From Austropuccinia psidii (taxonomy: Eukaryota > Basidiomycota > Pucciniomycetes > Pucciniales > Sphaerophragmiaceae): a stretch of 64,000 nucleotides of DNA. This document shows, piece after piece, positions 22,310 through 34,682 of the stretch; position 1 is the stretch's first letter; each line of letters starts with the position of its first letter. The position numbers were made by a program, and so were the translations under genes. The stretch is from assembly GCA_023105745.1 (NCBI GenBank), contig JALGQZ010000004.1, forward strand, positions 64,019,112-64,083,111, given 5' to 3'. Under the pieces are notes generated by a model. The model ran no database searches and was not told the origin of the DNA. It worked only from the letters and a program-made list of their open reading frames with translations.

Positions 22310-25300
22310 CTTGCATATGTGGCTTGATCTTCAAAAACCTATATTTCAAAATTAAATTTATGTTCAATCTCCAACCTGAATCAAATCTATCTCCCATGTC
22401 AAATTCAAAATGAAACACCTTCTGTAAGGTGTAGCAAATTAGCTGATGGTGCATGTTGAACCATAAATTGAACAATTCCTTCTCAATCATAAATTTTAAA
22501 AACTTTGTAGAAATAGGTACAATTGAATGAAACTTATATATTGATTGAAGCTGAAATAGAAATAAATTGTAAATCATTCTTTCAAGAAGTATCCATTTGG
22601 TATCTTTTTAAGCTACATGTATTGAGGTGAAATAAGTAAAAAATAGCATATAAGATATCAAGCATATTTTGAGTGAATAATCCTTTTGTAATGAATCCTT
22701 ATTTTTCTTGAATTTATTGAGCAAAGCTAAAGGAATTCTTTTTACCAAAAATACCTTATCTTTCAATTCTTGAACTTTATTACAAGTAAATATATATATC
22801 AAATCTCTGCAAGAGATTCTAAATAGGAACCTCTAATAATCACTCATGTTCAATATTCTCAATGGAAATGAGGGTATGTTAATTATTCCCTTTTATTCTG
22901 ATATCTGGGTCACGATCTTCATTAATAAATAAAGTATCAATTAATCATTATAAAATATCCCGTTTTATTTAGCTTGTTACCACATAATTTCATACTGGTT
23001 TTGTATTCATATTATGAACAATTTATTCAAGAATATCAATGAGAAAAGAAATCAAAAGAAACTCCATTGGTTTTGTTTCATTTCAATAATCAATGTGCTG
23101 AGAAAATAGAAAATAATAAATAATTTAAAAATGGAACTTCAGATAAGAATTTAGCTATGAGATTCAAGTTTATCAAAAATTTGAGAGAAAAAATATATTT
23201 TACTGTTTTCCATTTGAGCTCTGTTCATTTTTAATAGAGAAAATTTGTTAATTAAATATAGCTAATACGCTTGAAAAATTCGATAAAAAATACAGTTTTA
23301 TAAATATTTTAAAAATCTTCAAGTAGCATATTTGACAAAATAACTGAGTATCTAAATAAAATCAGTACATTATGGCTTATTCACTCAGGAAAAAATTGAT
23401 TTGATATTATGTTAAATATTATGAAAAGATAATATAGATATTAATTATAGCTATTTATTAAAGTTTTTTTAGATATATTTCTAATTTAGTATAAATTAAT
23501 AATAATTCTTGATTTCTGAAGTTTTATTTTTCATTCAAAGTAAGTAAGTAACATAAATAAGTGATAAAAAATTATTTGAGAAATCATCTCATTTTATTTG
23601 GAGGTTGGAAGAAATATGCTCCAGTTATTTCATTTTTCAACTTCTAAAAATAAATAAACATACTTATATCAAGAATGAATGAGAGTTTGAAAAATATTCA
23701 GCTATATAAAAATAAAATTGAATTTTTAATCAATTTGGGGATTAAAAAATTCATCAGGAAGAGCTATTCTTAATCAATTTTTGAAAATTGGGCTCTCAGG
23801 GTAAAATTTCAAGTCCTTGTCAGATGGTATTATTTAAATTCTCACTTAAATAAAAGGACTAGATAAAGAGCTCCATATTAATTTCTTTAGAATGCAGATT
23901 ATTAATATTTTACAATGACAGTAAATAAACTGAATAGTCTCTTAGAATATTATCAATTTGAAAATTTTAATTTAATTGGCTTATGATCTAAGAGCTTTGA
24001 ACAAGATACTCCGCCAAGACAGAAAGCTATAAGCATCTTGAGCCTTAAAGAAATACAAACAAGAAACTTAGCTTATTCAGCTTTGAGGAAAATAGAGAAT
24101 AACCATAAATATATATGGAGTATAAATTAATTTCTGGAGAAAAGGTTGAAGCTATGTATAGATAGGAGTTCTAATTTTGACTAACTTTATCTTATAGACC
24201 CTCCCTTCAGGATTTTCGCCTAAATTTACTAAGTAGATAGTAATAAGATATAAAAGGAAATATTTTATAAGAAATTATTTAAAATAATATATTGCCAAAA
24301 TGGTCTCTAAAAACAATAAAAGAAGTATAATATTCAAACTTTATCAAATATTATTAGAAATAATTTCACTTTAACTCAAAATTTACAATATTTTTAAGTA
24401 TAAATAAATGAAGTAGGATGATAGTTTCTCAGTCAAGTATCTTTATAGTTCATTGAGGATAGATTTTCTATATTCTTTGAAATATATTATCATATGAAAA
24501 ATCGTTTTACAAAAATCATAAAATTTCAAGCCACATATGAAGGGGTATAAAACTCTAAATATTGGTATTTAAATGGGTTTTCAATATTCTTATCACTCTT
24601 TGAGTGAGCCAGAGGATGTATTTTACAAAAATAATTGCACCTACTCTATGAAGAATTCAATATAATTAAAATATTGAATATTTTTACAAGAGAATTGAAG
24701 TTTTAAGAAAATTAAGTTCTTTCACAGCTACCTAGAGCTTTGTGATTATAAAGAATTATTAGTGAAATAACTAGCTATACTAAGAATATTATGTAATATT
24801 TTTAAATCATATCATATAGTGACAAACTAAAATGCCTAGAAAGAATATGAAGGTGTCTACTGAGTGATGTAGACATCCTATGAAATGTTGCTTATAAAAA
24901 TATTTGAGGGAGGGGTAGAAAGAATTGGGGGGAATTTAGTTTAAATTTGTCCTAGCTCAGCCTTATTTTTTCTATCAGGGAGGTTTGAATTTGTTTATTT
25001 GGAAATTTATCAACTTTTTGAAGGGATTATCCAAGAATTTGAAAGAACCTTTATAGGTAGCCAGTAGCTGCATTATTTCAAAAAAAGAAATTTTATCACA
25101 TTCAAAAATGATTGAATAAATAAGGGGAAGAAGATGATAATGGATAAAATTAAAAATAAAATATATTGGTAGAAAGTTTGAGAAATGATATAAGAAGAAT
25201 CTAAACTCATACTTAAAATATTTGGAATGGGAATTAGAAAGATTTGAAATGATTTCTTATCAATTTTTTAATTTTAATATTTGGACAAAAGAAGAATCAA

Positions 25301-25790
25301 AAAATTTGAAAACGGAGGAAATCTTAACACTGAAAACAATTCCTCTTCAAAAGGAAGGTCAATCAATGTCAATAGAGATAAAATTGAATCAAGAAAAATA
25401 TGAAAGAAATTGAGTTTACTATATGGCTGAAAGAGTTTATGAAGTAAAAATTTCTTTTAGTATCCAAAATAATATTTATATTCATACCAAATTCAAAGGG
25501 TATTTAATCACAGATATCTTCCAAATGATTAGCTAAGGGATATATATTAAATGAAATATTGTCTACAAAAACTATGAGGAATCTGGAATGGAAATGAAAC
25601 AAACTTGAACTCAATGATTGGGAAAGCCTAGATATAGTTAGTCCTATTATGAGCTGTACCAGTATCCAAATGAATTCTCAATTTATGGAAAAGAAAATAC
25701 ATATCCTGAAAAAGGTTGGGATTATTAAGCCTTATATTTGGTATCCAAAGCTTATTTGGTTATAAAAATTTAGAATAAGAGGATTAAAAT
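22310..25790. other. AT-rich sequence without recognisable gene
   Basis: Only short chance ORFs (the longest about 99 codons, on the minus strand at 22278-22577, overlapping the LTR end). No domain, tRNA or LTR end recognised. Confidence 0.55.
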
Positions 25791-25792
25791 TA

Positions 25793-26299
25793 GGGTGTTG
25801 GTAAACACACGTAAGCTTTTAGTAAAAACACGTAAGCCCTTATGTGTTTTTACTAAAAATGTTAAGGCCAAAAATGACAATAACAATGCCATTTATGGAA
25901 TTTTTAAGGCTATAAATGCCATTAAAAATGCCATTTATGGAATTGGTAAGGCTATAAATGACATTAACAATGCCATGAATGGAATTTTTAAGGCCATTAA
26001 TGCCATTTATGGCATTGTTAATGTCATTTATAGCCTTAAAAATTCCATAAATGGCATTGTTAATGTCATTTGTGGCCTTAAAAATGCCATAAATGGCATT
26101 AATGGCCTTCAAAATACCATAAATGGCATTAAAAATTCCATTGAAGGAATTAATAAATCCCTTTATTGCATTTATAATGCCATTAATGGCCTTAAAAATG
26201 CCATAAATAGCCATATTTCATTTAAAAAACACCCCTTATGTCTTTTTAACATATAACTACGTGTTTTTACTAAAAGCTTACTTGTGTTTACCAACACCC
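25793..26299. mobile_element. Fold-back MITE-like element with internal repeats
   Basis: A 507-bp element has 42-bp terminal inverted repeats starting GGGTGTTGGTAAACACA with one mismatch, flanked by the dinucleotide TA on both sides (25791-25792, 26300-26301). The interior is an array of short related units around GCCATTTATGG, AAGGC and TTAAAAATGCC in both orientations, so the element can fold on itself along most of its length. It encodes no transposase. The open frames on both strands (period-like AIYGIFKAIN peptides) are by-products of the repeat. The TA duplication suggests a Tc1/mariner-type mobiliser; this is inference. Confidence 0.8.
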
Positions 26300-26782
26300 T
26301 AAAATTATCATTTAGAGGTGTGAGGATGTATGAGGGAACAACAGGGCAAAGTATTATCAAAAGTCCTTTCTCACATTTTCAAAGGTTTTTGAGAAATATT
26401 AAAAGACTAAAGATTTTTCTATTGTCTTAAAATGGACTCACAAAGAGATCCTTTATTGAAGAAACCTATTTACTCATTTTTAAATAACAGAGTGCTTTCA
26501 AGTATCTCAAGTAGTAAATATCAAATTTAAGTCAGGAGATATATATGAAGAAGGTGAGAAAAGAAAACTCTAATTAATCTATCTACAAGATAAGCTTTTA
26601 CTTGGGAATGAGATGGGGATTAAAGGTTACTTAAATCTTTGGGGAAAGGTGATTGGAATTTTCCAGAAGGAATATGAAAAAGACTCCAGAAGCTATGGGA
26701 TTAATGGGGTCTAAGAGCCTTCAATTAATGTGAAATATAATGGGAGAAATTAAGTATTTAAAATAGATAATACAGCTTCTCT

Positions 26783-28203
26783 TGTCAGCCTGTGACTCAA
26801 AACCAGAGCACAAGCATGACAGCCAATATACCATAAATTAATGGTATAGCCAAGATACCACCAAAACATGGAGCTGAGCCAAATCAGCTCAAAAGGTATC
26901 AAAAGGAAGAGGAAACTCACCCCTTTCTGAAAACATAAGTCCCATCACCATAGGACAAGAAATAACAAAGTTATTCCTGCTCAAAGTTATTGCTGAGCAT
27001 AAACCTTAATTTTCACCTCTCATCTAAAATCTAGAAGGAGAGGCTTAACCCCATCAAATGGGTACTCACAATGAAGCTCTAAGCCAGGGATATCCAATGG
27101 TACCAGCCAAACTGAGCTAGCACCAATATTACTGCAGTTATGGTCCAATTCCGGCCAAATAAGGGTGAACAAAACATTCACCTCTCATCTAACTTATACA
27201 GTTTTAGTGTGGGATAGTTGAAGTGGGGTCTTTTTGGAAAGAGAACAATCAGGGCTATCTTATGGTGCCATCCACTTCTTCATATCTCAACTATAACAGA
27301 AGTTATGAGGCAAACAAGCTCAATACAGCTTTTTGCCCAAACCACGCCTATGTACAAAAAACCTTGTACATGGGATAACTTTGTCATATTTAATGATAGC
27401 CATACCAAATTGGGTATAATTGTGTAGAGCTCATACAGGGCTATCCAATGAACCAACTTTGAGCATGATATCTCAAAAACTGACAGAGGTCTGGCTGTTT
27501 GAAAGTTATAATCCCACAATATGACCAATACAGCTGTATTATGACAGGATACAGTTGTACTCTGATTATGAGGTTTCAAACAGATGCTGAAGCTTATTTA
27601 TACTTCAATACCTCATAATTAAGTCAAATACAGAGGTCCATACAGGTTCTGTACAGTTTCTGACGCGTCAGGAGCACCAGAATACACCTGTAAACTCCAT
27701 TGGTGAAATTTTTCACCCTGTATAGGGTAAAAATGACTACTTGTGGTTCTAAAACCACATTTCAACCCAATAATCGCCTGTATTGAGTGTATAGAACCAT
27801 AAACCAGCCCACAGTAGTGAGAATTTTCACTCTGTGGTCGTGTGCAGAGGTAAACCACTTCCCACTACCCCAGAACAAGATAAAAGGAGGCTTTGCATCA
27901 CCAGGAAGCAAATCAAGCATCCTGTTCTTGATATTCTTACGTGGTATAACTTCTTAAAAAGAAGGGATACTCTTAGAATTTAACAGGTATACTTTAAGCT
28001 TAAGTATTGTAGGGTTTGCTATTGTAAACCAACAGGAAAACACTGCACCCAGGGCTATCAGCAGTACTCACCATCACTAAATTATTTTAGTATAGCCCTT
28101 TTCACTCATATTCTCACTCTAATATCATCATTATTTTCGTGTCACACTCAGAGTTATAGCTTTTATTGTCATTCTGAAGCTATATCATAGAGTCACCCTG
28201 ACA
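26783..28203 (+). repeat. Solo LTR of the C family
   Basis: It starts TGTCAGCCTGTGACTCAAAA and ends AGAGTCACCCTGACA, like both C LTRs, and is 1421 bp long. The inverted repeats around GTGAAA/TTTCAC and TTGTGGTT/AACCACA are conserved, and it has a perfect 12-bp palindrome CTGACGCGTCAG (27660-27671). The flanks TCTCT and GTTCT match only partly, so the target duplication has decayed or is absent. Confidence 0.82.
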
Positions 28204-29257
28204 GTTCTGATGAACAGGTTTTTGAATTTTATTATGGAAAAATTACAAGAAAGAATCCAAACGTCTATCCCTTGTCCATATGGAATATGAAAAGAAGAAA
28301 ATTTATAAGAAAAATAACTTTTGAAGTTTATTTAATGTTGATAGATTTGGCTCGGGTAGGTATTAATTGTGGAAAATTGAAAATTAATTTGAGAAACCTT
28401 GTTTCCTGGGTGGAAATATGTTGAAAATAAGGTCCACAGAGCTTTTAAATATCTGTTTCATGAAAACTAAGGGCTTTAAAATTCAAAAAAACTCCTCATG
28501 GTAATCAATCCATTTTAAAAAATAAATATACAAAATTTTTAAGATCACTTTCAAACCATACCCCCAATTGGCATGATGAGATTTAGGACTTTTTTTATTG
28601 AAAATGATTCCAGAATTAATCTTTCTGCCGATTATTTGTGTATATATCCAGAAGATTTCTTTTCTTATTGGAAAGAAATTTTAATCCATTATAAAATTAA
28701 ATATTTCTTGCAAAGTCCACAGGTTAAGCTAGATTGATATAAGCTGGGGTCACAGTCAGTGAAACCATATTTATCAAAGTTTGATAGTTATGTATAGAGG
28801 AATTTTTAAAAGAAAGGAATAAATTTAATTTCTTATTTTGTTTTTAAGGATAAAACTTAAATGTATTCATTAATTTTCCAGGAAAAATTCTGTCAATGGC
28901 TCCAAATAAGTGAGTAATGAATTCATAAAGACTTTTAAGGCTTCAAAATTTAAGATATGAGTAACCTCAAAGCATCTTCAATAAAAATGATACAATCTGG
29001 GAAAAAAAACTAACCGTTGGATGTAATACTAGGGATTATAGAGAAATGAGGAGCTTTATATTACTGTAAGCTTGAATGGATTATGACAGTACATTGGTGG
29101 AATTTGGAAAAAGGGCTTATATGAAGGTTTATTTTCAATTTATACCTCTATACCTGGAAATTAAACTTTATCTTACTTATAAATACATAAATACATTAGG
29201 CCTATATGATAAAAAATAATAAAAAGGAATGGTCTGAAAAGATGAAAAATAATAGGA
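28204..29257. other. AT-rich sequence without recognisable gene
   Basis: Nothing recognised. It ends in TAGGA, the target site of element F. Confidence 0.55.
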
Positions 29258-30632
29258 TGTCACAACCATGGCAATTCATCCCCTTGGACTTCAATATGGC
29301 ATATCCATTCCATGTCCAATATATGGAAATGTGGCCATATCCATAAATCATTGAACAAATTGGCCATCTCACCTCATTTGGCCTTTTATGGCCATTTAAT
29401 CATCTGGACCCAACTTGGGCCCTTCACCATCATCAGGCCTTTCCTGACCTTTCTCTACCTTTTGGGCAATTTTGGTATTTCCCAGTCAACAGGGGAAATA
29501 CAGCCCAAGAAGCTGTATTTGGATTTAAATACAGTTTTTGCGCAAATACAGTTTTAAGACTGTATGAGCTGTATTTGGCCAAAAACCCAAAAATAGCCAA
29601 ATACCTCAAAAGACACTCTGACACCTCTGAAGCCCTCAAAAACCAAATTTCACCAATATCCTCCTGGCGTCATCTCTAAAGACTTATGGCCCTTTTCAAC
29701 CTCCAATAACCAAAATGCCATATATGGTGTTATACACCATTATGCATCTTTTTTCAGCAGCAATCCACTGGCGGCAATATCATCTGGTTATTTAAACTTT
29801 TTATCAGGCCATCCACTCACATCATCAAGAGGATTCATCAAGGCTCAAGGGCAAGTGTCAAAGCCTCAAATACCAATGACGCCATCAAGCAGTCATTGGT
29901 TATTCTCACTCCAAGTATTCCTTCCAAGGGAATAATGTCAATTCACTCTCAAGGTGTATTCAAGAGGCAGTGCCAAAAGGAATTGTCAAGTGTCAAAGCT
30001 CCACTCAATCCATCTTGGCAACCATATTCATTTCAATAAAGTCTGGATCCATCAAGAACTGTATTTCATTTTCAAGCATGGGAAATTCATTCAACCCAAT
30101 TCAATTTCAATATTAGCCAGCTGTATCAATTCCCAAAGCAATCAATACAGCCTCAAGGATCAATACAGATCAGTTTTCAGCCTGAAGAACTCAAGCTCCC
30201 AACTTTTCACATATACTGGCTACCCTTTCCACCCTGGGGGGTTTTCCCCCAGTTGATTAATATACTTTGATTTATTTTTATCTTTATTTTCTTTTCATTT
30301 CAGTTAAGCAAATACTGATATTATTAAGTCAGTCATTTGGCACTTTTCTCTTTCTCTTTCTTCGCCTGTCAATGGATATTTGGTGGTCATATCCTTACTA
30401 ATTCCATCATTCATTTTTGGCAGGTTGAAACAGTGATTAAGGACTTACTTGGTTGGCTCTTTGGCCATTTGGCTTCCCTTTCCTCTTTTGCATCTCATCT
30501 TGTACCTGCATATCTTTTAGAGGAATTTATTCTTTATTTTTATTTCTTTATTCTTTGGAGTCTTCCAAGTGAGTTCCCTGATTGCTGAGTGCCAGGCCAC
30601 TCTTGTATTTCTGTCCAAGAGCCCCTGTGACA
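29258..30632 (+). repeat. 5' LTR of element F
   Basis: 1375 bp, TGTCACAACCATGGC to GAGCCCCTGTGACA. A CATATACTGG box (30210-30219) lies upstream of a perfect 7-bp hairpin CTGGGGG/CCCCCAG (30234-30252), which overlaps the AGTTGATTAATATA block (30251-30264). It lacks about 20 bp of GCGCA-rich sequence that the 3' LTR carries. Confidence 0.9.
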
Positions 30633-30647
30633 TTATATTAATTAACT
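30633..30647 (+). promoter_or_regulatory. Likely self-primer binding site of element F
   Basis: The 15 bases after the LTR (TTATATTAATTAACT) have no tRNA-like TGG. They are complementary to AGTTAATTAATATA in the 3' LTR (48470-48483, 14 of 14) and, with one G-U-compatible change, to 30251-30264 in the 5' LTR. This is the arrangement expected for Tf1-type self-priming. Confidence 0.65.
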
Positions 30648-31408
30648 CATGATTTTTTTCATTCTGTTCATTCTTTCTTTATAATTTCATTCACTCATTT
30701 CATTGAAATTATGATTCTTTTATGCTTATGAACTTAATGATTCATTGTCACCTCTCAATTTTCTTTCATTCATTCTTCATTTTGAAAATTGAAACCTGAC
30801 CCATTTTCATTTTGTTACTCTTTTTAAAATCTTTTTCAAATCATCAAATTTTCATTTCATTCATAATTAAGGCGTCATCTTGATTTTCTTTGATTTTCAA
30901 ATTTTTCATCAAGATATTCAGACACATTCTTCACATCAAGATTCATAATTGTTTCATTCTTCAAGAATTTTGGTTTTTAAAGAAGAACTCACTTGATTTA
31001 AATTGATTGATTGATTTTACATAATTGATATTGACCTCAAGAAAATTGATTGACCTGAAGATTTCATTGATTTTGCTGATTTTTTCACATCAAGAATTTT
31101 GACATAAATTGATTTTTTCTTCAAGATTTCATTTGATTGGTTGATTTTTGCAAGATTTTGATTTTGATTGATTTGATTCATTGATTTATTGACTTGAAGA
31201 TCTCATTTTGATTTGATTCATTGATTTACTTCAAGACATTGATTTGATTTTGATTTTGACTTCAAGACTTCATTTGATTTTGATTTATTGACGTACTTGA
31301 AGATTTTCATTTAATTCATTGATTTTCCTCAAGATTTGATTGTTGACTCTTTTCACTTCAAGAAAATTTTGATTTTAATTCATTTATTTCAATTTTATTC
31401 CTGATATC
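30648..31408 (+). other. TTGATT-rich leader of element F
   Basis: A low-complexity 5' leader, increasingly built from TTGATTTT, TTCAAGA and TCATTTGATT words toward the gag start. No open frame seen. Confidence 0.7.
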
Positions 31409-32176
31409 ATGCCTGTTCAACATTCACCTCTGGAAAGACAGACAAGATCTCAGGCCAGAGCTCAAGCTGTTCTCACTCCAACTTCAAGAGCTCCTCTAGA
31501 TGGCACCCCAGAAGTTCCTCAACTGAGGGCCCAATTAGATAGAGAACCCCGCATGGAAGGAGCAGCACCATCCAGGAAGGAAGGAAGAGGGCCAAGAAGA
31601 TCATGTTCATTCTCAGGAGTAGTTGGCGGATTTCCAGGAACTTCAAGGACTATTTTCAAAGGTCCAGGTGAAGATGGTGAAGAGGAAGAGTCTGATGGTA
31701 CTGAAGGTGTCCCTGCTCTGGTGGAGGCATCCCAAGGTACTGGAGGGCCAACTCTAGCCCAGTCTAATCAGCCTGTCTCTCATCAGTCTGAACCATCTTT
31801 ATTGGACATCATGCAGAAAATGACTCAGATCATGGCCAATCTTCAAGCAGCTTCATCCTCTGAAGCATCAAGACCACCAGCCTTCAAGACTCCATCTATG
31901 AAGGCACCAGAATGCTTTGATTGGACTCAGACCTTCAAAGTTAGAAGCTCTATTCAGTCATGTCAATTGATTTTTCATAATGACCCGGCAAACTTTGCTC
32001 AAGACAGAAAGAAGGTCCTTTATGCCACTTCATTTCTCATTGGCAGGGCTGCAAAATGGATTGAGCCTTATCTTTCCAATCTCACCAATCAAGATTCAAA
32101 TTACCTTTTCAACTCTTGGAAACTGTTTGGATCCCAACTATTCACTTTGTTTGGGGATCCGAATGAAGTCAGAAAA
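31409..32176 (+). pseudogene. Element F gag, first part (cut by element C)
   Basis: The frame starts MPVQHSPLERQTRSQARA and runs 256 codons to the C insertion. The N-terminus is Pro/Ser-rich and disordered. The later part is a retrotransposon capsid-like fold, with APECFDWTQTFKVRS and the Trp- and Phe-rich region LFGSQLFTLFGDPNEV. The same frame resumes at 42456, after removal of C and one copy of GAAAA. No stop occurs in this half; the rest of the gene is broken. Confidence 0.9.
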
Positions 32177-33682
32177 TGTCAGCCTGTGACTCAAAACAGA
32201 GCACTAGCATGACATCCAACATACCATAAATAATGGTATGACAAGTATTGAACAGACATAGTCAATACAGGTAATAAATAAGAGGAAAAAACTCCTCTTA
32301 AATTAAACACCAACCTTATCCAAACAGAATGAGGAAACCTAGAGGAGAATAAACAAGTCAAAACCCTTATCTTCACCCCTCATCTAACTTATACATATTT
32401 AAGTTATCCTATACCAAAATGGTATTTTTCTTAAAGCTCACATAGAGAGCTACACAATGGTATCATCCATATTGCTGTAGCACCACTACAACTGGAGAGA
32501 CCATATGACCTTTATTTTAAAACCAAGACCCCCCTGAAAGTCAAAGAGGGCTTGTACAAAACTGTACAAAAGTATACCCAAATTAAAGATCTAAACAAGA
32601 GCTTTAATTTGAGACACCTTAGACCTCTGTATCTCTTAAATTGACTGAGGGATCTTGGTTCAAAGGTTTAACAACCAAAATACAGATATTCTGAAAACAA
32701 CAATGTAAACAAACCCCTGTATCTTTGGCATAAACTCATACAACTGTACAGTGTAATATACCAAGCGGTAGAGCTAATCAAGCCCTACAATACTGTATCA
32801 TCAGAATACAGATATCCTCCAAATTGAAGAAGATATCTGGTATGGAAGTTTTTGAAGCCTCATACTGATGTACAAAAATACATCCAAAAACTTAAAGCCC
32901 TTATAACTTTTGCTATTTGGAAGAAGGGTAAACATGAAGCATACAAAATTGAAGAGCTCATTCAGCCCTTCAAATCTGTGCTCTTGGCTTCTTGATATCT
33001 TAAGAACTGACTGAGATATCTTGATTGGAAGGTTTTTCTAGCAATACATCACTGTATCAAACTTGTATCAAACAGTATTGCTCTCATACTTAAAATAATA
33101 TACTTATGAAGATATAACCTCTCTAAAATCATCATTATTGATCATACAGACACCAGAACAACGTCATCCAAGTGCTGATGTGGCAGGTGAAAAGTTTTTT
33201 CACCCTGTATTGATCCAGAATGATCATTTGTGGTTCCAAAACCACAATTCTTCCTCTATTGACGTCAGAATTGATGATCCAGAACCACAGACTGATCATT
33301 GGAGTGAAAGGTTTTACTCCTCTGACGCGTGAAGAGTTAATAACTCTTGACAGTCTTGAAAGATATAAAAAGAAGGGTTTTTTCCTTGAAAACCCATCAT
33401 CTTTATCTTATTATCCATATTCTTACGTGACAAAACTGTTATCAATCAGTAGTGTCCTTAGAATTATCATTAAAGATATAATTAGAACATAATTATTGTA
33501 GTACTTCTTTACAGTCAAAGATATTAGAGTATTGCAACCCAGATCCTCAACAGACTCATCACCACTGTTACCACATAGCAGTAGGACCTGAAGATTTAAA
33601 TTTATTTGTTTTGTGACGTGTCACAGTCATAATAATAGCTTGTAACTACATTTTATAGCTACTATATAGACTCACCCTGACA
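32177..33682 (+). repeat. 5' LTR of element C
   Basis: 1506 bp, TGTCAGCCTGTGACTCAAAA to GACTCACCCTGACA. Upstream of the TATA box lie several short inverted repeats, a CRE-like TGACGTCA (33260-33267) and an MCB-like ACGCGT (33325-33330). Confidence 0.92.
33183..33370 (+). promoter_or_regulatory. Promoter region of the C LTR with inverted-repeat array
   Basis: In order: GGTGAAAAGTTTTTTCACC, TTGTGGTTCCAAAACCACAA, TGACGTCA (33260), GAGTGAAAGGTTTTACTCC (with one extra pairing base), ACGCGT (33325), AGAGTTAATAACTCT, then TATAAAA (33364-33370). The 3' LTR repeats the array (about 41955-42143), and the older solo LTR at 26783 keeps the first two repeats. These could be paired binding sites for dimeric regulators or RNA hairpins. 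Their upstream position relative to TATA favours DNA sites. Confidence 0.55.
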
Positions 33683-33702
33683 TTTTGGGGGCCTGGCCGT
33701 GG
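33683..33702 (+). promoter_or_regulatory. Primer-binding block of element C
   Basis: TTTTGGGGGCCTGGCCGTGG follows the LTR, the same block as in B despite unrelated LTRs. It is very GC-rich in an AT-rich setting. Confidence 0.7.
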
Positions 33703-34224
33703 TTTTTCAACCTTATTGGACGTGTTTTGAACTGAATTAGGCATAAAAATTCAGTTATTTAAAAGAAATTTTACTAACAGTGAGTAAAATTTTGAATTTA
33801 TCATTTTTTTATATAATATAGCATCATATATTATATACATAATTTTTTTTTCTCTAAAAAAATATATATATTACAAATATTTTTGTTGAGAGTAAGAGTA
33901 AAAATCCTCTTTATTTCATTATATTGCAATGATTTTCACGAAATTTGATAATAATACAACAGTATTATTTGAATTTCAATATAAATAATAATATACAAAC
34001 AGTATATTACTTATTTTTTACTATTATTTTTCACCAAAGTGCGTGAAAATTAATAAAGAAACATTTATTAATAAATAATTAATAAAAATTAAATGATAAA
34101 ATAATTTTTTATTATTTATAAGGAATATTTTAATTAAATATTTCCTTTAAAGCAAGACATCACTCAAATTGACATGAAAACTTGTAATTGATTTATATTT
34201 TGATCAAAAATCAAGTGTTAAAAT

Positions 34225-34510
34225 AAATATTATTTATAATATTTATAATAACAAATCAGATTCATTATAATTTCATATATCTGACGTGTTTTTTTTAGAA
34301 GAAAAACAATAGTATCCAAGTGAATCATTCACAAAACACTTGGATATTAGAGCTTTAATTCATAAAAGCTCACATTAAGAAATATTAGTAATAATATTTA
34401 TAACCAAATTTATTATAATTTAATAAATTTGACGTGTTTATACAAAAACATAATAATATACAAGTGAATCATTCACAAAACACTTGGATATTACAGTTTT
34501 CACTTATAAA
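34225..34510 (+). repeat. Direct duplication in the C leader
   Basis: Two similar units (about 34232-34365 and 34390-34500) each contain a GACGTGTTT word followed by CAAGTGAATCATTCACAAAA and CACTTGGATATTA. CCAAGTG and CACTTGG can pair, giving one small stem per unit. Confidence 0.6.
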
Positions 34511-34682
34511 ACATAAGTGAAAAACTCAAAAACTGTTATTTTTCAATAAAAAACATATATAAAAAAAACATATTATAATAAGAATACTTAAAAATTTCGA
34601 AAAATAACAGTAGAATTGAATAAAATCATTTTGTTTTATCATAAAATACTGATATACAATTTGAAATATCTTTTCTGAATAG

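Noticed and set aside
21016..22314. Target duplication around the solo LTR at 21021
   Set aside because: TCTAC and CTTGC do not match, so no duplication is claimed.
25795..26256. Long open frames on both strands (153 and 124 codons) in the MITE-like element
   Set aside because: The peptides are simple translations of the short repeat array and lie between terminal inverted repeats. No protein is supported.
26778..28208. Target duplication around the C-family solo LTR
   Set aside because: TCTCT and GTTCT match at only three of five positions, too weak to call.
29312..29557. ORFs inside the F LTRs (29312-30588, 47375-48848)
   Set aside because: LTR sequence. The two LTRs do not keep the same frames open, and the ORFs contain the hairpin and primer block rather than coding signals.
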